NCBI GenBank assembly: GCA_023260735.1
Contig: JALQUL010000107.1
Location: forward strand, 1 to 7,695
Source of the DNA: Limnohabitans sp.
GTDB lineage: Bacteria; Pseudomonadota; Gammaproteobacteria; Burkholderiales; Burkholderiaceae_C
DNA: 7,695 nt
Direction of reading: 5' to 3'
The position numbers and the translations under genes were made by a program. Shown in pieces: positions 1-5,958 of the stretch (its first letter is position 1; every line of letters starts with the position of its first letter). Under the pieces are notes generated by a model. The model ran no database searches, was not told the origin of the DNA, and worked only from the letters and a program-made list of their open reading frames with translations.

Positions 1-206
1 AAAACACAGGCGCAATAATGATAGGGATATTCTTTACGCAAACTTTGCATCATATTGACCATACCCCTAATTGCACCCGTTGCTGGGCTATCGGGATTTT
101 TACTATCGACCCGCATGTCGGGCATGGCAAAAAAAGCTCGGTATAAATAACTTGAACCATCAATTAAAAGGAGTTTTTTTGCTTCTAGGCTTGTTGGCTG
201 GTTCAT
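1..206 (-). CDS. polA: DNA polymerase I, N-terminal fragment (runs off the left edge)
   Basis: My own translation of the minus strand gives an open frame of 68 codons plus two bases starting at ATG 206-204; it is too short to stand out in an ORF scan because the window cuts it. The protein begins MNQPTSLEAKKLLLIDG, followed by SSYLYRAFFAMP and then TGAIRGMVNMMQSLRKEYP. This is the hallmark start of the 5'-3' exonuclease (FEN-like) domain of Pol I: the Asp of LIDGSS (residue 16) is a metal ligand and the YRAF segment lies beside it. Pol I removes RNA primers and fills gaps in Okazaki-fragment processing and excision repair. Compared with E. coli PolA there are about five extra residues before TGAIRG. 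No clear Shine-Dalgarno sequence precedes the ATG. It is divergent from thrB; polA and thrB also lie near each other in Pseudomonas. The polymerase and proofreading domains are outside the window. Confidence 0.93.
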   Translation of the reverse strand, partial: MNQPTSLEAKKLLLIDGSSYLYRAFFAMPDMRVDSKNPDSPATGAIRGMVNMMQSLRKEYPYHYCACV

Positions 207-367
207 AACATCAAAAGAAATTTAAAAATAAATCGTATGCAGTAACTTAAAAAATGCATAACAAAATACCTACGCTTATTCATAGCGCAGGCTGAGTCTG
301 TCTATTTTGTTGATTTTTTCAGATTAAGCAATGGCTCATCATGAAAAAAATCTCACTAATAGATCAG

Positions 368-401
368 CCCCAAGTGAAGCCCGCTAGTGGGGTCGGGTTT
401 T
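368..401 (+). promoter_or_regulatory. Possible terminator or attenuator-like structure upstream of thrB
   Basis: On the plus strand, AAGCCCG (377-383) can pair with CGGGTTT (394-400) as a 7-bp stem containing one G-U pair and a 10-base loop, followed by only a short T run (398-401). An alternative stem pairs CCCCA (368-372) with TGGGG (388-392). The two pairings interleave, so they either exclude each other or form an H-type pseudoknot. Mutually exclusive hairpins before a biosynthetic gene suggest attenuation, but the overlapping short frames contain no run of Thr or Ile codons as in the E. coli thr leader. It could equally be the 3' end of a small RNA or chance. The nearest gene in this orientation starts about 190 bases downstream. 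Confidence 0.3.
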
Positions 402-533
402 GCTATAGATATTTTTAATCAAGACTGCAAAGTGAAAGAGATATAAAAAAATAAGTCAAGCTGAGGCACAATCGGGGGGATTGAAAACTTTAATTAGGGC
501 AAAATAAGGGGCTTTGCGTTTTAGCCTTAGTTT

Positions 534-570
534 TTGACCGCATTTTTACTTGAATTTATTTATCTATTAT
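534..570 (+). promoter_or_regulatory. thrB: Weak sigma-70-like promoter candidate for thrB
   Basis: TTGACC at 534-539 resembles a -35 box. With a 17-base spacer it is followed by TATTTA (557-562), a poor -10 box. A better-looking TATTAT at 565-570 lies too far from TTGACC (25 bases). Either would start transcription within roughly 10 to 20 bases of the ATG at 588, giving a very short leader without a Shine-Dalgarno sequence. In such AT-rich DNA partial matches are common. If this is the promoter, the TTG at 534 cannot be the translation start. Confidence 0.22.
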
Positions 571-587
571 CTTACACCTGTCGTATT

Positions 588-1544
588 ATGGCTGTTTACA
601 CTGAAATTAGCTTAGATCAAGCTCAAAAACTATTCGACGAGTTGTCAATTGGTCAATTGACTGCCTTAAAAGGCTGTTCAGGTGGAATTGAAAATACCAA
701 TTATTTTGCCACCACCACTCGGGGTGAGTATGTGTTAACGATTTTTGAAAGGCTTAGTTTTGAGCAGTTGCCGTTTTATTTGCAACTCATGCGCCACTTG
801 GCACTTAAGGGTATTCCTGTTCCTAAACCAGAAGCTAATGCAGAAAACCAAATTTTGTTTAGTTTAGCCAATAAACCGGCTGCAGTGGTGAATAAATTAA
901 TGGGGCAAAGCCAACTTCAACCTAGCGAAGTGCATTGCAGTGCATGTGGTAACGCCTTGGCTCAGCTGCATCTTGCGGGTCTTGATTATGAACTCGAACA
1001 AGCTAATTTAAGAAGCCTTTCATGGTGGAATGAAACCGCTCCTGTGGTATTGCCCTATTTGCAAACCAAAGAACAAGAATTATTGCAATCAGAGTTAGCA
1101 TTCCAAAATCACATTGCACAATCGGCCTCCTATCAAGCTTTGCCCAGAGGGCCCATACATGCTGACTTGTTTCGCGATAATGCCATGTTTGATGGCGACC
1201 AATTAAGTGGTTTTTTTGATTTTTATTTTGCTGGTACCGATACCTGGTTATTTGATTTAGCAGTAACTATTAATGACTGGTGTATTGATTTACCTACTGG
1301 TGCACTTGATTTCGCCAGAACCAAGGCCATGTTAAATGCATATCAAGCAGTTAGGCCTTTAACTCTCGTAGAGCGCCAATTATTACCTGCGATGTTAAGA
1401 GCAGGTGCTTTGCGCTTTTGGATTTCTAGGTTATGGGATTTTTATTTGCCACGTCAAGCCAGTGTGCTGCAACCGCATGACCCCACTCATTTTGAAAGAG
1501 TGTTAATGCAACGCCGTGACAATGAATTTCCTCTGCCTCTCTAA
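588..1544 (+). CDS. thrB: Homoserine kinase, type II (aminoglycoside phosphotransferase fold)
   Basis: Phosphorylates homoserine with ATP to O-phosphohomoserine, the penultimate step of threonine synthesis, in the cytosol. The 318-residue protein starts MAVYTEISLD and has the family signatures in order: GGIENTNYF (32-40) and RGEYVLTIFE (45-54) in the nucleotide-binding N-lobe, LPFYLQLMRHLA (61-72), the Brenner-type catalytic loop HADLFRDN (191-198, with Asp193 and Asn198), and the metal-binding Asp211 in FFDFYFAG. Length and layout fit the APH-type ThrB of Beta- and Gammaproteobacteria, not the GHMP-type ThrB of E. coli. The frame is open upstream to a TTG at 534, but the 18 added residues are hydrophobic and unrelated to the family, whose members begin at MAVFT or MSVFT. 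I therefore chose ATG 588, although it lacks a visible ribosome binding site. The next gene begins 22 bases after its stop, suggesting co-transcription. Confidence 0.93.
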   Translation: MAVYTEISLDQAQKLFDELSIGQLTALKGCSGGIENTNYFATTTRGEYVLTIFERLSFEQLPFYLQLMRHLALKGIPVPKPEANAENQILFSLANKPAAVVNKLMGQSQLQPSEVHCSACGNALAQLHLAGLDYELEQANLRSLSWWNETAPVVLPYLQTKEQELLQSELAFQNHIAQSASYQALPRGPIHADLFRDNAMFDGDQLSGFFDFYFAGTDTWLFDLAVTINDWCIDLPTGALDFARTKAMLNAYQAVRPLTLVERQLLPAMLRAGALRFWISRLWDFYLPRQASVLQPHDPTHFERVLMQRRDNEFPLPL

Positions 1545-1566
1545 TTTTAATTATTTTTAATATTCA

Positions 1567-2472
1567 ATGGCATACCCCGTTCAACTTCAATCGGTTTCTA
1601 CTCAACAAGCTTTTTTATGGGTGGTCAATAGTTTTAAAACCTTTTTTACCCAACCTCTCATGTTAGGTGGCTTGGTTTTTATGTGCTCAGCTATTTTGCA
1701 ATTGTTGTTGGCATTTAATCCTTTTGGGCTTTTTATGGCTTTGTTATTAGTACCCGCTTTTAATATTGCTGTGATTGCAGCAATGGAAGACGCTACTCAT
1801 GGCAGATTAGCCAAACCACAACGCCTATTAACCGGTTTTAAAGGCGGTGCCACACGCACTAAAGCGGTTTTAGCTTTGGGTGGTTTTTACATTTTGGGTA
1901 TTATTTTATTAACCATTGTGACTTATTTAAGCTTTAGTCAAGACATCGAGCAATTTGCCAAACTAGCCGAACAAACCATGAAAGCCAATGTTGCCAGCAC
2001 CGCTAGTAGTGCGAGTAGTACGAGTAGTGCTGGTACTGAAGCCAGCTCTGCCAGTTCAGACCTAGCGGCTTCTACCCCTGCTTTCAATGAGTCAGCTTTT
2101 AATTTAAATGATGGTTTACCCAACTTTCTTATTTTTATGATCGTTTGTAGTGTGATTTCTAGTCTGGCTTTTTGGCATGCCCCTAGTTTAGTTTTTTGGT
2201 ATGGTGTAAAGCCCTTAAAAGCCATGATATTTAGTTTTTTAGCATGCATTAAAAATATCAAGGCAATGTTGGTTTACGCACTTTGCTGGGCCGCATTAAT
2301 TACCCCCATGATTTTTATTAGCAATGCCATTGTGAGTAGTCAGGGTGAAAATAGTTTTCTAAGTTTTTTATTTATGCCGCTTATGATGGTCTTAAGTGCA
2401 GTATTGGTACTCAGTAATTATTTTACTTTTAAGGATACCTTTGTTCAAAAGATTGATTTAAATCTAGAATAA
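1567..2472 (+). CDS. BPSS1780-family integral membrane protein
   Basis: 301 residues, function unknown, inner membrane. Hydrophobic segments lie near residues 31-50, 52-72, 99-121, 186-203, 230-251 and 263-287, giving about six helices. The start (AFLWVVNSFKTFFTQPLML, 15-33), the MEDATHGRLAKPQRLLTGFK stretch (73-92) and the APSLVFWYGVKPLKAM segment (205-220) followed by SFLACIKN (223-230) match my recollection of the BPSS1780 family common in Betaproteobacteria. Between helices 3 and 4, residues about 138-171 form a Ser/Ala/Thr-rich low-complexity loop that looks like an insertion and contains a 9-base tandem repeat. It follows thrB by 22 bases on the same strand and ends just before a strong terminator, so the two probably form one transcript; no metabolic link to threonine is evident. 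No Shine-Dalgarno sequence is seen before the ATG. The family call is fairly confident; no biochemical role can be assigned. Confidence 0.75.
   Translation: MAYPVQLQSVSTQQAFLWVVNSFKTFFTQPLMLGGLVFMCSAILQLLLAFNPFGLFMALLLVPAFNIAVIAAMEDATHGRLAKPQRLLTGFKGGATRTKAVLALGGFYILGIILLTIVTYLSFSQDIEQFAKLAEQTMKANVASTASSASSTSSAGTEASSASSDLAASTPAFNESAFNLNDGLPNFLIFMIVCSVISSLAFWHAPSLVFWYGVKPLKAMIFSFLACIKNIKAMLVYALCWAALITPMIFISNAIVSSQGENSFLSFLFMPLMMVLSAVLVLSNYFTFKDTFVQKIDLNLE
2005..2031 (+). repeat. Three tandem 9-base units coding a Ser-Ser-Ala/Thr loop
   Basis: Three consecutive units, AGTAGTGCG, AGTAGTACG and AGTAGTGCT, lie in frame in the membrane-protein gene and encode Ser-Ser-Ala, Ser-Ser-Thr, Ser-Ser-Ala (residues 147-155). 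Being a multiple of three, gain or loss of units would change loop length without a frameshift. The units already differ from one another, so slippage may be infrequent. Confidence 0.75.
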
Positions 2473-2502
2473 ATTCACCTTCTCGTTTTTTAGTTCAATA
2501 AG

Positions 2503-2544
2503 AAAAAATCCACCCCTTTGACAAGTCAAAGGGGTGGATTTTTT
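2503..2544. terminator. Bidirectional intrinsic terminator between convergent operons
   Basis: A perfect inverted repeat: 20-base arms at 2503-2522 and 2525-2544 separated by only two bases. The arms start with six A and end with six T, and the core is TCCACCCCTTTGAC with its complement. On either strand it reads as a GC-rich stem followed by a T run. It lies 30 bases past the stop of the plus-strand membrane-protein gene and 23 bases past the stop of the minus-strand pseudoprotease gene, so it can end both transcripts. Confidence 0.93.
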
Positions 2545-2567
2545 GTTGTTATAGATTAATTATAGTT

Positions 2568-4130
2568 TTAATCAGCAGAAATGCGCGATAACTGAGGAAT
2601 GCGATAGACACCTCCGGTTAACTCTTTGTTATCAAGCAATGCTTGCTCTGCGTCTAAATAAATAGTCTTAGGATAGCTATCGAGTTCGATTTTATGCACA
2701 CCGTTCAGTGGTGTTTTGAATGCCGTTGCGAGCGATGCAAGATCTTTTATTTCTATATTATTCACTTTTAAAATGGCAATAGCACCTAGTTGTTGAAAGC
2801 CTTGTGTGCCCTTTACAGGCAAAACAGCTCCTAATAAGACTATTCTGCGTTTATTTAATTTTTGGTAATCGGCTTGGTTATTGGCAATTTGCACCAAGCG
2901 AGCAGGTGCTGAATTTTCCCAATTCTCACCAAAACTTTCTAGGTATGGCATAGTGAGCTCTTGGAATAACAAACCACCATGCAAAATAAAATCGGGACCT
3001 TTGCTGTTGCCTAAAGTAGGCACGAGCTCTTCTTGAGTAGGTTGACTCACTGCTTTAGCATTTAATACCACTTCAGTGCCATTTCTCCAGACTTTCCATT
3101 GAATACTCTCGCCTACTGTGCTTAATCCTCGAATGAGATGAGAATAAGAAATCGAATCCAATTGAGGATCTTGATACTCGCCTTTTTTGTCAATCTTAAA
3201 CCCCTTGACTTCTAAAATAACATCCCCTTCTTGAACTCCAGCTTCATAAGCGCTACCACCTTTGCTGACCTCTGATACATAAATACCCGCATTAAGCGCA
3301 GTAACACCTAAATAATCAGTAAGTTGTTTGTCTGAGGTGGAATGTACCGTCATACCAATGGTAGGTAAACCCGGATATGGTGCGACCTTACTCGCCTTTA
3401 AAAAGCTTTGAATAATAGGTGACGGAAGAATAGTGGCACTTTGGTTTCTAGAGTCATAACGCAATAATAAACCAGCCAGACCATCGGTGTTAGTGACGGG
3501 AATCGTAACTGATGGCCCCTCAGAGCGGAGAATACCGTTAACTTCGGCTAATAAAAAATTGCTTTTAGTTAAGGCATATTGCCCCACCATTAAGCGAGTC
3601 ACTTGGGTGGGAGAATATGTCATATCTCCCGAACGATTAAATTGCCAAACTTTTAATTGTTGATTGACTTTTACAATTGGACTTAAAGCAATAGGTTTGA
3701 GAGATGCAAAAAATGTTGAATCGGGTGTTTCTAATGTTAATAGTGCCAAATTTACATCGTAATCAACGACCTGCACTTTAGCGACTTTCTTTTCACTGGT
3801 CTGGGGTAATTCAAACTCTATAAAACTTGCGTCTTGTACCAAACTAGCTGTAACTAATACTTGTTGTGGCGCAATTAAAACACCCAATGCATTTCGCGAT
3901 CCTACGGTTGATTTTTGCCAAGGAATTCTGGCGTGAAAACCTTGATGCGTCACACTCACTTTAATAATAGGTGGTTGTTCTGGGCTAGCCAAACTATTAT
4001 TGGTATTAAGTGGGTTGGTTTGAGTGAAACCATTGACTTGAAAACCTAAGCTGCACAGTAACAAGCAGAAGATAAAAAATCGTTTGAAGCCGCCTTTTAC
4101 AGCTAGTCTTGCTAAATATATAAAACTCAT
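2568..4130 (-). CDS. Exported HtrA/Deg-like pseudoprotease with PDZ and PDZ_3-like domains
   Basis: 520 residues. The N-terminus has a basic region (Lys12, Lys16, Arg17) and a hydrophobic core (about 18-31), so it is a probable Sec signal peptide; cleavage near VNG-FT (about residue 34) is a guess. No lipobox is seen, and the mature part has no Cys. Residues about 55-245 keep the trypsin-like fold pattern of the neighbouring protease, but the catalytic positions are replaced: TNAH becomes VTAS (His to Ser96), DADLA becomes DVNLA (Asp to Asn127), and NPGNSGGPV becomes NTDGLAGLL (Ser to Leu218). It should therefore be proteolytically inactive. A PDZ domain follows (about 262-362; NAGIYVSEV, then AGVQEGDVILEVKG), then a PDZ_3-like C-terminal domain (about 380-500; ILHGGLLFQELTMPYLESFG and KVNNIEIKDLASLATAF). 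The frame is intact, and an AAGGA ribosome site lies 9 bases before the ATG, so it is not a decayed gene. It probably pairs with the upstream protease in the periplasm; partnership is inferred from operon and shared architecture. Confidence 0.85.
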   Translation of the reverse strand: MSFIYLARLAVKGGFKRFFIFCLLLCSLGFQVNGFTQTNPLNTNNSLASPEQPPIIKVSVTHQGFHARIPWQKSTVGSRNALGVLIAPQQVLVTASLVQDASFIEFELPQTSEKKVAKVQVVDYDVNLALLTLETPDSTFFASLKPIALSPIVKVNQQLKVWQFNRSGDMTYSPTQVTRLMVGQYALTKSNFLLAEVNGILRSEGPSVTIPVTNTDGLAGLLLRYDSRNQSATILPSPIIQSFLKASKVAPYPGLPTIGMTVHSTSDKQLTDYLGVTALNAGIYVSEVSKGGSAYEAGVQEGDVILEVKGFKIDKKGEYQDPQLDSISYSHLIRGLSTVGESIQWKVWRNGTEVVLNAKAVSQPTQEELVPTLGNSKGPDFILHGGLLFQELTMPYLESFGENWENSAPARLVQIANNQADYQKLNKRRIVLLGAVLPVKGTQGFQQLGAIAILKVNNIEIKDLASLATAFKTPLNGVHKIELDSYPKTIYLDAEQALLDNKELTGGVYRIPQLSRISAD

Positions 4131-4139
4131 AAATGATGG

Positions 4140-4144
4140 TCCTT
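4140..4144 (-). promoter_or_regulatory. Shine-Dalgarno site of the pseudoprotease gene
   Basis: On the minus strand AAGGA stands 9 bases before the ATG at 4130-4128, inside the 34-base gap after the protease gene. It is the clearest ribosome binding site in the window and supports active translation of the catalytically dead paralogue. Confidence 0.7.
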
Positions 4145-4164
4145 TTTGATTTTATTATTTTTTC

Positions 4165-5715
4165 TTATTCACCTAAATACTGATCTAAATAAATACCATA
4201 TTTGGACATTATTTTAGGATGAGCCAATTGCGCTTGTTCACGGCTCATGACTAGGGGACGATTGGAACCAATGATTTTTAGCTCTATAAAATCGGGCTTC
4301 TTACCTTGTTTTTGCAAGGCTACAGGCACATCTGATAAGCGGCGAATTTTCATACCATTGATTTCATCAATCACACTTTGTTTGTAAGCAGACCAATGCG
4401 TATTAATTTGATCGGGTAACACATTGGTTAATATCACCACTTCTGGTTTTTCAGCATACAGCTCAGAATTTAAAAATTCACGATAATAATAATTAACGAC
4501 AGAATCTGTCATGGAGTAGGCCTCAAATAAGTCTCGACTTAAAGGCTGAAAAACTATACCTGCATACATGACAAATGGTGCCTGTTGCAGATATTGTTTA
4601 CCAGTAGAGACCATAGGCGTAAAGCGCTTGAGTTGAATTTCTACCGATATTTTTTTACCGGCTCTTAAAAGGCCTAATTGCACTTTATCGCCTTTAAATT
4701 TTCTTTCTACGATTTCGTTTAAATCAACTAATTCGCCCTCTAGTCGAATTAAGCCATTACTGTAAATTGGCAAACCATCTATGCTTAATAAAACATCCCC
4801 ATTTTGTACCAAGGGATAAGAAGAACCCGCACTGTGTACCGTGCTAATAAAAACCCCTAAGCCATCATCGGGTAAGCCCAAAGCTTTACGTTGACCTGGG
4901 TTTTCAATTGGAAAGTGGTTAATTGAAAGATCTACGTAATGATCATAATGACCATCTTCTACGTCTTTTAAAAATCGGGTAATGACAGGCACAGGAATCA
5001 TGTAGCCGACATTTTGAGCGGTCGCACCATTAAATCCTTGAAAGGCAACACCCACCACTTTACCATTTTGTAAAACAGGGCCACCGCTATTACCAGGGTT
5101 AATGGCGGCATCTACCTGCACCGTTAAATGGGCATCTACCATAGTGTGTGAATAAGCATTAAAGTCAATGCGCGATACCACCCCACGGGTCACACTTAAT
5201 CGGTCACCACCTATAGGGTAACCCACTGCAATTACCTCGGTGTTAAGGGCCGGAATACCACTTAAAACAAAGGGCTTTAAATGATTAAATGCAGTTTGAT
5301 CAATGGGTTCAATAATGGCTAAATCGGCATCATGAGCCACAAATAACACTTTGGCTTCATAAGGCTTGGGGTCACTGGGCAAACGAATTAACAAGCGGGT
5401 GGCATTTTCAACCACATGGGCATTGGTCATAAAACGATTTTTGCCCACTAACCAACCGGTTCCAGTGCCACTGTTAGGACGACCTGTGTTCCAGGGTGCT
5501 AAATAATTAGGAGACAAACTAGAGGCCTCAACTTTCACAATACCTTCCCAAGCCTGAGGAAAAGTAATTTTTGAGACGGTTTTGTTAGAGCTAGGTTGAG
5601 GTTTAGTTTTGCTAGCACCAGAATTGGCATATGCCGGCGCAACTTGCAAAGCCATCAAGAAAACACCAACTGCACCAACCAAAAAATAATTCAAGAGCTT
5701 GTTTTGAAGTGTCAT
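4165..5715 (-). CDS. Exported HtrA/Deg-type serine protease (S1C) with PDZ and PDZ_3-like domains
   Basis: 516 residues, a probable periplasmic ATP-independent protease for damaged or misfolded proteins. A Sec signal peptide is clear: MTLQNK, a hydrophobic core, then AYA-NSG with cleavage after residue 30. The catalytic triad is complete: His100 in TNAHVV, Asp131 in HDADLAIIEP, Ser210 in NPGNSGGPV. GYPIGGDRLSVTRGVVSRID (165-184) is the usual HtrA strand before the serine. A PDZ domain spans about 268-365 (GLGVFISTV, then VQNGDVLLSIDG) and a PDZ_3-like domain about 380-500 (FVMYAGIVFQPLSRDLFEAY and EINGMKIRRLSDVP). The order and wording resemble plant Deg9/Deg2 more than DegP, DegQ or DegS of E. 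coli, which lack PDZ_3. The mature protein has no Cys. It is first in a two-gene operon with its inactive paralogue. The start is fixed by the signal peptide; a weak AGGGA lies 12 bases upstream. Substrates are unknown. Confidence 0.93.
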   Translation of the reverse strand: MTLQNKLLNYFLVGAVGVFLMALQVAPAYANSGASKTKPQPSSNKTVSKITFPQAWEGIVKVEASSLSPNYLAPWNTGRPNSGTGTGWLVGKNRFMTNAHVVENATRLLIRLPSDPKPYEAKVLFVAHDADLAIIEPIDQTAFNHLKPFVLSGIPALNTEVIAVGYPIGGDRLSVTRGVVSRIDFNAYSHTMVDAHLTVQVDAAINPGNSGGPVLQNGKVVGVAFQGFNGATAQNVGYMIPVPVITRFLKDVEDGHYDHYVDLSINHFPIENPGQRKALGLPDDGLGVFISTVHSAGSSYPLVQNGDVLLSIDGLPIYSNGLIRLEGELVDLNEIVERKFKGDKVQLGLLRAGKKISVEIQLKRFTPMVSTGKQYLQQAPFVMYAGIVFQPLSRDLFEAYSMTDSVVNYYYREFLNSELYAEKPEVVILTNVLPDQINTHWSAYKQSVIDEINGMKIRRLSDVPVALQKQGKKPDFIELKIIGSNRPLVMSREQAQLAHPKIMSKYGIYLDQYLGE

Positions 5716-5727
5716 GAGATAAAAATT

Positions 5728-5732
5728 TCCCT
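5728..5732 (-). promoter_or_regulatory. Weak, distant Shine-Dalgarno site of the protease gene
   Basis: On the minus strand AGGGA lies 12 bases before the ATG at 5715-5713. The spacing is longer than usual. No better candidate is seen, and the signal peptide supports this start codon. Confidence 0.4.
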
Positions 5733-5787
5733 AACTAATAAATTTTGCCATTTATAAATGAGGACTATAACTCAAAATACAAGTTAT

Positions 5788-5815
5788 CTATTATTGACTT
5801 CATTTGATTTGTAAA
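5788..5815 (-). promoter_or_regulatory. Candidate promoter of the protease/pseudoprotease operon
   Basis: On the minus strand TTTACA (5815-5810) is followed after 16 bases by TAATAG (5793-5788), with an overlapping TAGATA (5790-5785) as an alternative -10. This lies between the acnB terminator and the protease gene, where a promoter is needed, and would give a leader of about 65 bases. The boxes are imperfect and the DNA is AT-rich. I see no clear sigma-E-type pair of boxes here. Confidence 0.3.
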
Positions 5816-5879
5816 ACAGTTTTCTCCTGGCCCCAACACCCACTTTTTTATGAAGCTAAAGTAAAAATTGATATTCCAA

Positions 5880-5906
5880 GAAAAAAGGGAGCAAGCGCTC
5901 CCTTTT
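5880..5906 (-). terminator. Intrinsic terminator of acnB
   Basis: AAAAGGGAGC (5883-5892) and GCTCCCTTTT (5897-5906) are perfect inverted arms around a four-base loop. Read on the minus strand, the stem GGGAGC/GCTCCC ends in six T. It lies just over 50 bases after the acnB stop and separates acnB from the protease operon, which therefore needs its own promoter. Confidence 0.88.
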
Positions 5907-5920
5907 GAATGATACAAATA

Positions 5921-5945
5921 AAAATTATCTTGAATTGATAATTTT
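5921..5945 (-). repeat. AT-rich hairpin in the acnB 3' untranslated region
   Basis: AAAATTATC (5921-5929) and GATAATTTT (5937-5945) form a perfect 9-bp stem with a 7-base loop. The loop in the mRNA reads AATTCAA. It sits between the acnB stop codon (13 bases away) and the GC-rich terminator. It could stabilise the 3' end, act as an auxiliary terminator, or be a protein-binding site. The loop is not the CAGUGN type of animal iron-responsive elements. Confidence 0.6.
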
Positions 5946-5958
5946 AGGTCTCAACGTT

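Larger units (their letters stand above)
207..587. other. Intergenic region between divergent polA and thrB
   Basis: About 380 AT-rich bases with no convincing gene. It must hold the promoters of both polA (leftwards) and thrB (rightwards). Two short overlapping plus-strand frames exist: ATG 331 to TAG 387 (18 codons) and ATG 341 to TAA 418 (25 codons). Neither has a ribosome binding site and neither is recognised. A GC-rich block at 368-401 can form hairpins and is listed separately. A short inverted repeat, TATGCA at 236-241 and TGCATA at 255-260, sits 30 to 54 bases upstream of the polA start codon and could be an operator, but a six-base match in AT-rich DNA is weak evidence. I see no tRNA, known riboswitch or recognised small RNA. 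Confidence 0.6.

Noticed and set aside
331..418. Two overlapping micro-ORFs (18 and 25 codons) in the polA-thrB spacer
   Set aside because: Neither has a ribosome binding site, known family or regulatory codon run. They are mentioned with the leader structure but not called as genes.
534..587. Upstream TTG start adding 18 residues to homoserine kinase
   Set aside because: The extension is hydrophobic, unlike any family N-terminus, and would make no sense as a signal on a cytosolic enzyme. ATG 588 gives the family-typical MAVYTE start.
1938..2261. 107-codon minus-strand frame inside the membrane-protein gene
   Set aside because: It is antisense to the conserved gene. Its Leu/Ala-rich stretch is simply the reverse of the Ser/Ala repeat codons, and nothing supports it as a gene.
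4020..4085. Possible lipoprotein signal in the pseudoprotease (Cys22 and Cys26 in the hydrophobic core)
   Set aside because: Neither Cys is preceded by a lipobox; the residue before each is Phe or Leu, not Gly, Ala or Ser.
2568..4130. Calling the second protease-like gene a pseudogene
   Set aside because: There are no stops or frameshifts, the length is full, the signal peptide and both PDZ-type domains are intact, and it has a good ribosome site. Only the catalytic residues are lost.
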